The position numbers and the translations under genes were made by a program. From Syngnathus acus (lineage: Eukaryota > Chordata > Actinopteri > Syngnathiformes > Syngnathidae), in the NCBI RefSeq assembly GCF_901709675.1, contig NC_051098.1, positions 1,605,500-1,669,499 of the forward strand: a DNA stretch of 64,000 bases, given 5' to 3'. This document shows, piece after piece, positions 22,832 to 32,331 of this stretch. The notes under the pieces are model-generated. The model had not been told where the DNA came from. It saw only the letters and a list, made by a program, of their open reading frames with translations, and ran no database searches. Every line of letters begins with the position of its first letter. The stretch's first letter is position 1.

Positions 22832-23650
22832 TACAGTGGTACCTCTATTTACGAACTTAATTGGTTCCACGATTGGGTTTTTAAGTAGAAACGTTTGAAA
22901 GTAGAAGCAATGTTTCCCATAGGAATCAATGTAAAAGCAAATAATGCGTGCCGGACTATCCCAAAAGTCGCACTTGCCCTATTAATCCATGTAAAACACA
23001 GAAAACCAAAACAAAAGTTTTATTTTTGCCTTTTCAAACCTTTATAACAAAAACTATATGTCACTTTATTCTTGACCTCCTAGCTTTTCTTGGGGAGTAC
23101 GAAAATCGTATTCTCTTCACTTGCTAAAAAATACCCCCGAAAAGACACAGAAAAAGTTAGGCTAATAAATTATTGTATGCTTCCATGTACTCCCTGCAAT
23201 GTGCACGCTCACGTACTCATCACTACTTATTACTTTGTAATTGATTGAAATTGACAAGCACAAAAGTGTGTTCTTCATGTTTTTTACAAGCTGGTACAGC
23301 AACGGTTTCTGCCTTTCACTCAGTGCGTGCGCGCCGGCAGCATGGGATACCTACTTGGCACAACACCGGCCATACTCCGTCGCGAATTCGGCGATACACA
23401 TTCATTCGCCATGCTCCTTTATGAATTAGAGTTTCTATCGATAGTCATAGGAGACATACTCGACTATACTACTTGTTTTTAGTTTACGTGCCGAGACAAA
23501 AATGGAATGGCAGAGACAAGGCGGGGGGACGGGGGTGTGGGAGTTGGCTGGTCCGTCGGTTCAGGAGTCAAAAATTGTAGATGCAAAAAAGTCGCGAGGC
23601 TCCGGTTCGTATCTCGAAAAGTATTGGCATTCGTAAGAGGTACCACTGTA
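22832..23650. mobile_element. TA-flanked MITE (TACAGTGGTACCTC ends)
   Basis: It begins TACAGTGGTACCTC and ends GAGGTACCACTGTA; the subterminal 'acgaac' and 'gttcgtat' parts are also complementary. Length 819 bp, with no transposase. TA duplication and ends suit a mariner-type non-autonomous element. Confidence 0.75.
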
Positions 23651-23671
23651 CTGTGAAGGGATAACAGTGTT

Positions 23672-23672
<1 letters not shown>

Positions 23673-23732
<60 letters not shown>

Positions 23733-23775
23733 CACGCACGCACACACGCACACACACGCACACACACGCACACAC
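23673..23775. repeat. (CA)n microsatellite
   Basis: A run of CA dinucleotides with a few CG interruptions at its 3' side. The long open frames read through it are simple-sequence artefacts. Confidence 0.95.
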
Positions 23776-23829
23776 TGACTGAAACTAAGACATCTTGTAT
23801 GGAACATCTGCTTTAAAGTGAACCCCTTT

Positions 23830-24376
23830 TCATTTTCACCCATTGCTTCTTGATGCGGTTTCAAGATTCTTCATTGAGAAGAACATCAGGGCTACAATTA
23901 TGTTCAGCGAGACTGCAAAAAGGGCTGTTACTCTGCGTAACAAATCGATTGTGAAGATGGAGGCAGCATTAGCAATATGGATCCAAGATTGCAGAAAGAA
24001 AAACATTGCTCTGAACTCGAATACGATCAGGGCAAAGGACAGGACTCTACAGCCGGATGGCGTAACAAAGTAACGACCCCCAAGCCCTGGAAGAAGAGAT
24101 GCAGCCCGACCATCAACTTCAACTGGTTCTCCCACCTCCAAAATTGGTTTCACTGCAAGCAAGAGGTGGTTTTAAAAAATTTGGAAATGCCTTTGCTTGA
24201 AGAGCGTTTCGCTGCATGGAGAGGTTGCCGCTGCGGATAAAGACACTGTCGGCTTATGTGGAGGAGATGTTCCACGAGATCATACATGAAGTGGTCTATG
24301 TACCAGAATAAGTCGAAAAACACGGACAAAACCGGCTTGTTCTGAGCTGAGAGAGGAAGCCGTTACGCACTTACTA
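23830..24376 (+). pseudogene. Tigger/CENP-B-like transposase, N-terminal part
   Basis: Frame AKRAVTLRNKSIVKMEAALA, then IWIQDCRKKNIALNSNTIRA, is the DNA-binding (CENP-B-type HTH) region of Tigger/Jerky transposases. Further frames near 24190-24270 (AAADKDTVG) continue with shifts. It is interrupted by the Tc1/mariner element at 24377, and the DDE part resumes at 28134. Confidence 0.65.
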
Positions 24377-24592
24377 CAAGCCGGATTCGGTTGAAGTTGG
24401 GAAATTGTGTAAGATGTAAATAAAACCAAAATACAATGATATGAAAATCCTTTTCAACCTATATTCAATTGAATACACTACAAAGACAACATATTCAATG
24501 CTCAAACTCATAAAGTTTATTTTATTTTTCAAATAATAATTAACCTAGAATTTCATGGCTGCAACATGTGCGGTAGAAGTTGGGAAAGGGCA

Positions 24593-24961
24593 TGTTCACC
24601 ACTTCGTTACATCACCTTTCCTTTTAATAACACTCAAACGTTTTGGAAGAGAGGAGACTAATTCTCTTAGCTTCTCATGTGGAATTCTTTCCCATTCTTG
24701 CTTGATGAACCGCTTCAGTTGTTCAACAGTCCGGGGTCTTCCCTATCGTATTTTACGCTTCATAATGCGCCACACATTTTCAATGGGAGACAGGTCTGGA
24801 CTGCAAGCGGGCCAGGGGAGAACTTGGACTCTTTTACTTCGAAGCCACGCTGTTGTAACACGTGCAGAATGTGGCTTGACATTATTTGCTGAAATAAGCA
24901 GCGGCGTCCATGAAAAAGACGTCACTTGAATGGCAGCATATGTTGCTCCAAAATCTGTATG
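24593..24961 (-). pseudogene. Tc1 transposase, C-terminal part
   Basis: Read on the minus strand: KYIQILEQHMLPFK at the insertion border, then after a stop PHSARVTTAWLRSKRVQVLP, WPACSPDLSPIENVWRIMKR and a tail with EQLKRFIKQEW. The D-P-S-P-I-E-N-W motif is the third catalytic region of Tc1 DD34E transposases. At least one stop lies near 24925. Confidence 0.8.
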
Positions 24962-25414
24962 TACCGTAAATTCCGGACTATAAGCCGCGACTTTTTTCCA
25001 AAATTTTGAACCCTGCTGCTTATAGTCAGGTGCGGCTTATATAAGGATTTTTTCGTGATTTTTGTGATGACTTGATCACTTTTATACACTGCGGTATCTT
25101 GAAGAAAAAAAACAACAAAAATACTATTTTGAAACACTACTATGGCTGCTGCTTATTCTGGCTGTGTTGCTTGTGACTATTATGAGCTTTAGTAGGAATG
25201 CACGCTAGGTGACCTGCGTCAAAGGGCTCTAAACCCTTTCTCTTACTCTGCCATGTGACTCAGAGATTACACAAAGCAGTGGCACTGTTTGGACCGTCTG
25301 CATTGTATTAAAACCCAATCAATCAGCATTTAAATTCAATTCTTCTGACATTTTGCTCACCAAAAACAAGTTGTAATGAACGTGAACTTTGAATGCATTT
25401 TATTCAGAAGGTTA

Positions 25415-25949
25415 ATTTGAGGCAGAGCACGAGCAAAGGCCATCCGGATCCCTGAATATAGGCGTAGGAGAATTAGCCCCTGACGAGCCAGAGGAGAACG
25501 TTGCCACTGTACAGGATTCGGAAATCAACCTTCTCAAGTCCGGAGAACTCACGATCGCCGTCCCGCTCAGCATCGAGGATATTTCCCAGTTTGGCGACGG
25601 CTCGCGGGAGCTCTAAATCAAATCCAGCTGTTACAGCGTGGTGACCGTTGCGGTGGCTGACGCGGGGCCGAGCATCGGCTGGATGTTTTCTTCGGAACCA
25701 AAAAGCATTTCCTTTAGTGTGGTTTACCGGGAAAATGCTGATGATCAATTGGAGCGATCAAAGGTTCTCATTCCACTGACGCGCTGCAATTCTCACAAAG
25801 AGACCATTCAGGGACAGCTAAAAGTGCGTCGGCCGGGAACCTACGCGCTCATCTTCGACAACTCCTTCTCACGATTTATCTCCAAGAAAGTCTTCTATCA
25901 TCTGACCATGGAAAAGCCCATCATCTACGATGGAAGCGACTTCCCCTGA
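25415..25949 (+). pseudogene. fyco1: fyco1-like gene fragment (C-terminal GOLD domain) captured in a transposon
   Basis: One frame reads VATVQDSEINLLKSGELTI, then SQFGDGSREL, a TAA stop at 25616, then [40 protein letters not shown] and [19 protein letters not shown], ending IIYDGSDFP and a stop. I recognise this as the C-terminus of FYCO1 (FYVE and coiled-coil autophagy adaptor), whose last domain is a GOLD beta-sandwich. About 175 codons are present with a single in-frame stop. No intron is seen, which suggests capture from cDNA, unless these codons share one exon in the source gene. FYCO1 identity is from memory of the family. Confidence 0.65.
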
Positions 25950-26655
25950 AGCTTTGCCAACACTAAGTATCACCATGGCAACCGAAGGGAGATAAGAAGA
26001 GACAGACGAAGAAGAGATAATGCGCCGAAGAAGACGTGCTAGTTTGTGTTTTGATAGGCGTATAATTCACACGAAGAAGAGACAGAACGAGATCAAGACG
26101 GACATTACTGAAAGGGAGCTTTTATACACAAACCGTCATTATGGGGGACAAAAGAAATGCATATGATGCCGCTTTTAAGCTAAAGGCAGTCGATGTTGAT
26201 GACATTGTCTTGCGTCACCCTTTTCTTTATTTCGTGGTCCCGTCTACTCTGGAGCTATACGTGTCGCTCGCTAGTTTAATGTAATTTAGCGCTTCGTGCA
26301 TGAGTAAAATTAGCATGAACAGGCCCTCATCACACTCGAAGAAATGCATAAAAGCGACGACGAAAGAGAGACTGAGAAAGTGTGAGGCGAAGGATATCTA
26401 ACGCTATTCCAATCGGACGCTGAGGAGGAAGACTTCGATGGTTTGAGTGCACAGGAGGAAGATGAAGACGATGAAGCTCTTTTTTTACTTTTACTGGTAT
26501 GTTTTTTAACGAGCCCGGTTGGTGCTGTACTACCGTGTTGCTGCTGTGTTACCGCCGCGTCTCAGTGACTTTTACCGGGTATGTTTTTTGTAATCCAGCC
26601 CTATTAGTCTTGTGTTACTTCCGTGTTGCTGCGGTATTACTGCCGCGACACGGGC

Positions 26656-26940
26656 AGTGTTTGGAAAGAAATGTTAAGGTATGTTATTAAAACTTTAAAA
26701 AAGCTTTCTGTGTCCAGTCTTTCTTTGTTAATAACTCGCGTTGGAAAGAAATGTTAAGGTATGTTATTAAAACTTTAAAAAAGCTTTCTGTGTCCAGTCT
26801 TTCTTTGTTAATAACTCGCGTGCACACTTCCGTGTTGCTGCGGTACTACTGCTGCGTCACAGGCAATGTTTAGAAAGACATGTTAAAGTATGTTATTAAA
26901 ACTTTAAAAAGGCTTTCTGTGAACGGTCTTTCTTTGTAAA
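26656..26940. repeat. About 83-bp tandem units in the pogo-like element
   Basis: 'ggaaagaaatgttaaggtat' begins at about 26661 and 26744, and a diverged third unit starts near 26873. The first two are almost identical over the whole unit ('ctttctgtgtccagtctttc'). Confidence 0.85.
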
Positions 26941-27026
26941 AAACGCGTGTGCACGTGCGGCTTATAGTCCGGTGCGGCTTATATAAGAAAAAAACTAAAA
27001 TATCCCCCAATTTTAGCTGGTGCGGC

Positions 27027-27772
27027 TTATAATCCGGTGCGGTTTATAGTCCGGAATTTACGGTACTTTTCAGCATTTATGTTGCCTTCACAAAAATGTA
27101 AGTCACCCATGCCATGGGAACTAATGCACCCCCATACCATCACAGATGCTGGCTTTTGAACTTTGCGTTGATAACGGTCCGGATGGTCCGCTTCCTCTTT
27201 GGTCCGGAGGACACGACGTCCAGTGTTTCCAAAAACAATTTGAAAACTGGACTCGTCAGACGACAAAACACTTTTCCATTGTGTTTCATTTTAAATGAAC
27301 TCAGGCCCAGAGAACCCGGCGGCGTTTCTGGATGTTGTTCTTAAATGGCTTTTGCTTTGCATGGTAGTTTCAACCCGCACTTACTGATGTAGTGACAAAC
27401 TGTATTTACTGACAGTGGTTTTCTGAAGTTTTCCTGAGCCCATTTGGTGATATCCTTTAAACACTCATGTCGGTTTTTAAGGCAGTGCCATCTGAGGGAT
27501 CGAAGGTCAGGGTCATTCAGTCTTGGTTTCCGGCCGTGGCGCTTACGTGCAGTGATTTCACCAGATTCTCTGAACCTTTTGATGATATTATGGACCGTAG
27601 ATGTTGAAATCCCTAAATTCCTTGCAATTTTGCTTTGAGAAATGTTGTTCTTAAACTGTTCAACTATTTTCTCATGCAGTTGTGGACAAAGTGGTGAACC
27701 TCGCCCCATCCTTGCTTGTGAATGACTGAGCATGTTTGGGAGGCTCCTTTTATACCCAATCATGGTACGCAC
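27027..27772 (-). pseudogene. Tc1 transposase, N-terminal and central parts
   Basis: The frame 27341-27772 holds a paired-type HTH: QLHEKIVEQFKNNISQSKIA, RNLGISTSTVHNIIKRFRES, GRKPRLNDPDLRSL. After a shift near 27300, the second part (27066-27266) reads SDESSFQIVFGN (first catalytic D region), RRVLRTKEEADHPDRYQ and SVMVWGCISSHGMGDLHF. Then it meets the inserted pogo-like element. Together with 24593-24961 it covers nearly a whole Tc1 transposase. Confidence 0.85.
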
Positions 27773-28133
27773 CTGTTACCAATTAGCCTGATCACACGTG
27801 GGCTCCTTTTATACCCAATCATGGTATGCACCTGTTACCAATTAGCCTGATCACACGTGGGATGTTCCAAATAGGTGTTTGATGAGCTTTTCTCAGCTTT
27901 CTCAGTATTTTTTGCCACCTTTCCCAACTTATACTGGACATGTTGCAGCCATTAAATTCGAAGTTAATTATTATTTGGCAAAAAACAATTAAGTTTATCA
28001 GTTTGAACATTAAATATGTTGTTTTTGTAGAGTATTCAATTGAATATGGGTTGAGCAAGATTTTCAAATCGTTGTATTTTGTTTTTATTTACATTTTACA
28101 CAATTTCCCAACTTCAACCGAATCCGGTTTGTA

Positions 28134-28612
28134 CATCATGAGTGAGGTTGTTTTAAGGCTCAAAACGTTTGTGTGACAATGTGTGGCAATGCTGCTGGAT
28201 TTATGATCCAGCCAGGGTTTATAAGTACAAGGATCCCATAGAACAAGAAAGCGTTGCTTGTGCATTGGAAGCATAACCCGAAGGTGTGGATCGCAAGAAA
28301 CCTAACAACAGACTGGTTCCATCTCCTGGAGGTCAAGGATTATCTATGAGACAAGGGGCCTTGAATTCAAACTGCTTTTGTTGCTGCACAATGCTGGCGA
28401 CCATGCCGCAGGTATCACGTACGATGGAGACCAGATTGAACTCTTGCCACCAAACACGACTTTGTTGATTCAGCCGATGGACCAAGGTGTTATTTGTGCC
28501 TGTACAGAAGCAATTCGTTCGAGGCCCTCATGGAATAATGGATGCAAAGGAGGACAACTTCTTGCTTAAGGCGTACTGGCGTGAGTACACGATTGCATCG
28601 TGTCTAAAGAAA
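28134..28612 (+). pseudogene. Tigger/CENP-B-like transposase, DDE part
   Basis: Readable in shifting frames: LKLLLLHNAGDHAAG-like text, then QIELLPPNTTLLIQPMDQGV, then AKEDNFLLKAYWREYTIASC and LKKIQNAL. The PPNTT-LIQPMDQG motif is the hallmark of pogo/Tigger/Jerky DDE domains. It continues the N-terminal part at 23830-24376 after removal of the Tc1 element. Confidence 0.8.
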
Positions 28613-28639
28613 ATTCAAAATGCCCTGTGAAATGAAGAA

Positions 28640-29400
28640 TTTATTTTCAAATGCTCTGCCTGAAATTTCTGCCACGACCTCAGATTTCCTGGTCATGAGC
28701 CCCGCCTCGCCATTCCGGTGGATCACGTCTGTCACCCTGGGATTGCCTGCACCAGATTCCTTGTGGAACAACAGTTCTGGTGGGCAACGTTGCGGGAGGA
28801 CGTCCATGATTACGTCTGGAGTCGCTGCAAGACGCCCAATTGCCCTCCAGCCGGCCTGCTTCAACCTCCGCCTGTGTCGCACTGACCGTGGTCCCACCTC
28901 GCCATTGACTTTGTCACGGGCCTTCCCCTGTCAGAGGGAAACACAGCGGTCCTCAATGTAGTCGACCGCTTCAGCAAAATGGTCCAATTCATCCCACTCC
29001 CCAAGTTACCCACCGCAAAACAAACCGCTCAGATCATGCTAAAGGAGGTGTTCCGCCACCATGTCCTCCCGCGAGACATCGTCTCCGACCGCGGCCCACA
29101 TTTCGCCTCAGTGTTTTGGGGCGAGTTCTGCCGTCTTCTGGGAGCCTCCACCAGCCTCACCTCAGGCTCCTACCCTCAGTCCAACAGACAGGCCAAGTGT
29201 CTGAACCAGGAGCTGGCTAAGTCCCTCTGCAGCATGTCTTCCGGTAATCACCGTGGATGGGTCCAGCAGCTCCTGTTGGTAAAGTACGCCCACAACTCCC
29301 TTCCAAGCTACCACAGGTTTGTCGCCGTTTCACTGCGTGTTCGGTTACCAGCTACCACTCTTCACTAGCCAGGAAAGTGGAGCCACTTGTTCGTATACAT
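28640..29400 (+). pseudogene. Ty3/gypsy retrotransposon integrase fragment
   Basis: It reads TRFLVEQQFWWATLREDV and SRCKTPNCPPAGLLQPPP (HHCC zinc region, partly decayed), then after a stop WSHLAIDFVTGLPLSEGNTA (first catalytic Asp), VVDRFSKMVQFIPLPKLPTA, PRDIVSDRGPHFASVFWGEF (second Asp) and KCLNQELAKSL (Glu). The chain stops near 29370. No LTRs or RT are seen around it. Confidence 0.8.
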
Positions 29401-30171
29401 ATACATATGCCGTTGCAGCGGGCGGAGGAATGCCCACGAGTCCTTTAATCCTTGTGCAGGTGTTTGGGTTTGTTGATGATCATTATTATGGCTGCATTCA
29501 AAGCTTTGAATTAATAGTAGTCCCCCCCTAGTAATCTGACCGGACAACAGGAATCCTAAAATGCAGGTAATGTAGTACCAAGCAAGATAATAAAAGCGCA
29601 AAAAGCAGGGGTTTCTTCATCACAGCAATTTCATCATTGTCCTTCACAGTTACACAACAAACAGCTTATGATTTGGCAACAACCTCCAGTAAGCTCAGAG
29701 GAATCTGAAGGAAGCCAACGTGCTTGAAGGGAAAAAAAGTGTCATCAGTATAAATTGGAAACTCACTCCCCCTTGTGTCATTTTGTCTCGTGTCAGTTTG
29801 CTGAATAATTCTACAGCAGTGAGAAAAGTGTTCTTAGTTTAAAAATATGTTCAGTGACATTTAATGCCACTATGAGTAAAAAAAAAAAGAGACCTTTTTA
29901 ACGTAATTTGAAGTTTATATAATTGAGGGCAGCTGTGCCATAGACCTAACACTGGGTGGCAGTCTAAAGATGCAATAAATTAATTGCATTAGTTTTGGGT
30001 CTGTAATCAATAAACTAGTACCTGTATGAAGAAGCTATGGAACTGCAATGAAATTTAAATGTAACTTAATTACTCACATTTTGAATACATACATTATAAA
30101 TTAATGTAACATAGAATTACTGTTATTTACTTGTACCGGAAAGTTAAAAAAATAGTAGCTGAATGCAATGC
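29401..30171. other. Unassigned, downstream flank of lhx1
   Basis: AT-rich, with no repeat or coding motif recognised. It is unusually free of recognisable transposons compared with the rest of the window, as is the following 1.3 kb. Confidence 0.4.
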
Positions 30172-31508
30172 TTTATTATTTTTCTAACCTTTAATAGAAG
30201 TCCAGTAAGCCGGCTGAAATTTGGCTATAAAAAGCAAAATGTGTTTTAAATTCCTCATTCCTGTTTAACACTGAAATTGAAAGACTGGCCATGTGGGGTT
30301 GAGATTCATAGAAATGTAGTTTCTTAAAGCGGCATATTTAATCATCAACCTTTTAATATTGCGGAATATTGGAATATTTCTCTTGAAGAAATAAATATAA
30401 AACCTGGATATGAATGTCATATTAACATTTTTATGAATGTTTCAACAGTTCAGAAAATTCATAATGAAGGTATATCTTGTCTTAACACATTCCTACACTC
30501 TGAAGTGATGATTTAACAGGAGTTATTTTCTTATTTGGCAACTACTTATGTTTGGTTCATTTTTTAAAAACGATCTTCTGTAAACAACATTTTGTACAAA
30601 CTAGCACAGTGAACCACAACCTGAAGAAAATGTATTTTCCCCATACAGTATAAGTTAACTCAGTACAAAAATTTGGTTGGTTGCTCGGTACATTTACATG
30701 GACAGGATTCTAAAACATAGATTTCTGAACTCCTGAACTTTAAATTGATTACGTAAACAGTTGACTGTTTCAAGTCCCTTTAAGAACCCGAAGTGAGGAT
30801 TTTTACAAAACAGACTTAAAAAGTTTAGCAAATCAAGTCCACTTCCGTTTTAAATAAAGGGTTGGAAATCCACAGAGGATGTTTTATTTTGGCCTTTTTA
30901 AGGCAGCTTTCCCCAGATTTGGTGGGAATTCTGAAAGCAAACCTTTACATGAAGTCTACATGGAGGAGTGTATTCTTTTCTTTTGAAGAAACATGGTGTG
31001 AAGAGTCAATATGGCAGGACTGAGTGAGGCGAAGGGTTTTGTGGAACATTCGACTAAACACAAAGAGTATGTCTAATGCCTGAAACATTGAGTACTGCTC
31101 AGCCAGCCTACGAGTCAGTTAGTGCACAAACAACCTTTAACCAGGTTATTATCTGTCTGTAAAGCTCCTGATGTCTATAACGGGCGGTAATGATATTTTC
31201 CGTGGTCTGGACATATAAGAGATCGTGAAACTTGATTTTCTTATAGCAGTGATGATTGTTTTGTCATGCCAAGCTACTGACAAGCAGTGGTAATTCCCTC
31301 ATATGCACAAAGAACTATGGAGGCTGTCAGTTCAAACAAGTTCTGTTTTGGGTTAGTTTCTTATTAAAAAATAATAAATAGGAAATTATACAAAAATGTT
31401 TTGTAGTATTCCCCTAACCCTGTTGATATTCATGCCTCAATCCAGCCCACAGCAAAATGAACTCCAGTTAGTAATTTTCCGTCTTCAAGAGTCCAGTCTC
31501 CCAATGAG
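30172..31508 (-). other. lhx1: Probable lhx1 3'UTR
   Basis: It directly follows the lhx1 stop codon on the minus strand. Minus-strand AATAAA signals lie at 30883-30888 and 30172-30177; the farther one gives a UTR of about 1.3 kb. The stretch contains no recognisable transposon. The exact end is inferred. Confidence 0.55.
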
Positions 31509-31888
31509 CTACCACACAGTGGCTTTGTTCATTTCCAAGGGTGGATGTGACAAATGGTTGTTGTATCCGCTGCTATTCAGAGACAGTGAGGTAAATGGTG
31601 GGATCGGGCCAAACACCTCAGTGGAGATATTATGGAGAGTTCCTGGGATGCCAGGCTCTGGGCTTGGAGAGTCCCCAGGATGGTGGGTCATAATATCAGA
31701 GAAGCGCTGCACTTCACTGGATGGATGGTGCCCTGGTAGGGGGTGGTCCATACCACCGAGGGGTGTGCCTGTGGGGCCTGAAGAGGGCACAAAGGGGAGA
31801 TCAACTGGGGTCTGGGCCTGTGATGAAGGTGGCCCCTGAGGAAAGAAGTCATAGTTTCCTCCTGGACCATAATATTCGCTTTGATAAT
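31509..31888 (-). CDS. lhx1: lhx1 terminal coding exon (LIM-homeobox 1, C-terminal activation region)
   Basis: Minus-strand exon of 380 bp. It begins after an acceptor (ttcattctgcag, 31889-31900) with AT, completing the split Asp codon whose G ends the exon at 61408. The reading starts [19 protein letters not shown] and runs through [30 protein letters not shown] and SPSPEPG to [15 protein letters not shown] and TAG. The proline/serine-rich tail and terminal AVW-like ending are characteristic of LHX1; LHX5 differs here (it lacks the [10 protein letters not shown]-type text). LHX1 is a nuclear LIM-homeodomain transcription factor used in head organiser, kidney and neuron development. No stop or frameshift is present. 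The a or b paralogue is unresolved. Confidence 0.93.
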
Positions 31889-32287
31889 CTGCAGAATGAA
31901 AAATACATTAGGTTCAGAATTTTTTTTTGCAGGAATAATACATCAGACATTACATTTTACATTTAAAAGACATATTCCCAACTGTCTTGGAAGTTTGAAT
32001 TTGTCCCAAAATAAGCTCCTATGTAGGCATATCAAAACTGCTGAGTAAATATCAGGAAGTCAGCAAGCCAGGCTTTGGTCTATCTATAATAGACAGGTCC
32101 TGAGGAAGGCTAATGATTTTCTGAATTGTCCTAATCATTTGAGCTTTTGCCCACAGGCTGTTGGTTTCATTTATTCCAAGTGCAATGTACGTATTTACTT
32201 AATGGCAAATAGCCCTTAAGATGTTCCTGTTATCTGCACCTATTATACCTATATTGTTTTATACCTGTTGTACATTGACTATAAAGG

Positions 32288-32331
32288 CATTCTATTCTAT
32301 TTTATTCGTTTCTATTCTACTCTATTCTATT
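32288..32331. repeat. (TTCTA)n microsatellite, left of RTE insertion
   Basis: Imperfect TTCTA units. The same repeat resumes at 35258-35297 on the far side of the RTE-like LINE, which therefore landed in a pre-existing microsatellite. Confidence 0.8.

Larger units (their letters stand above)
24962..27065 (+). mobile_element. Pogo-like transposon carrying a host-gene fragment (Pack-like)
   Basis: The ends TACCGTAAATTCCGGACTAT and its complement at 27046-27065 include TA on both sides; the Tc1 transposase reading rejoins exactly when it is removed. Subterminal 'gtgcggcttatataag' repeats occur at both ends. Inside are an apparent fyco1 fragment (25415-25949), a transposase start (26141-26205: MGDKRNAYDAAFKLKAVDVD), an acidic tail typical of the transposase C-terminus (about 26395-26485) and about 80-bp tandem units (26656-26940). 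The transposase core is deleted. Confidence 0.75.
24377..28131 (-). mobile_element. Tc1/mariner transposon with long TIRs, split by a pogo-like element
   Basis: The ends CAAGCCGGATTCGGTTGAAG and, on the right, its near-perfect complement are bordered by TA (24375-24376, 28132-28133). Similarity between the two ends extends over about 200 bp, including 'cctatattcaattgaatac'. The transposase reads on the minus strand from about 27772 to 24593, interrupted at TA by the 24962-27065 element. A 58-59-bp tandem duplication lies at about 27746-27862 near the promoter end. Confidence 0.85.

Noticed and set aside
23479-23864. Long minus-strand frames of alternating Cys and Val
   Set aside because: They are translations of the (CA)n microsatellite and carry no protein motif.
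25473-25748. Minus-strand frame opposite the fyco1-like fragment
   Set aside because: It is a shadow; the plus strand shows clear domain text and the minus frame has none.
25415-25949. Functional fyco1 exon or gene
   Set aside because: An in-frame TAA at 25616, lack of flanking exons and position inside a transposon argue against it.
31396-31839. Plus-strand 147-codon frame over the lhx1 terminal exon
   Set aside because: It is antisense to a well-supported exon with conserved protein text on the minus strand.
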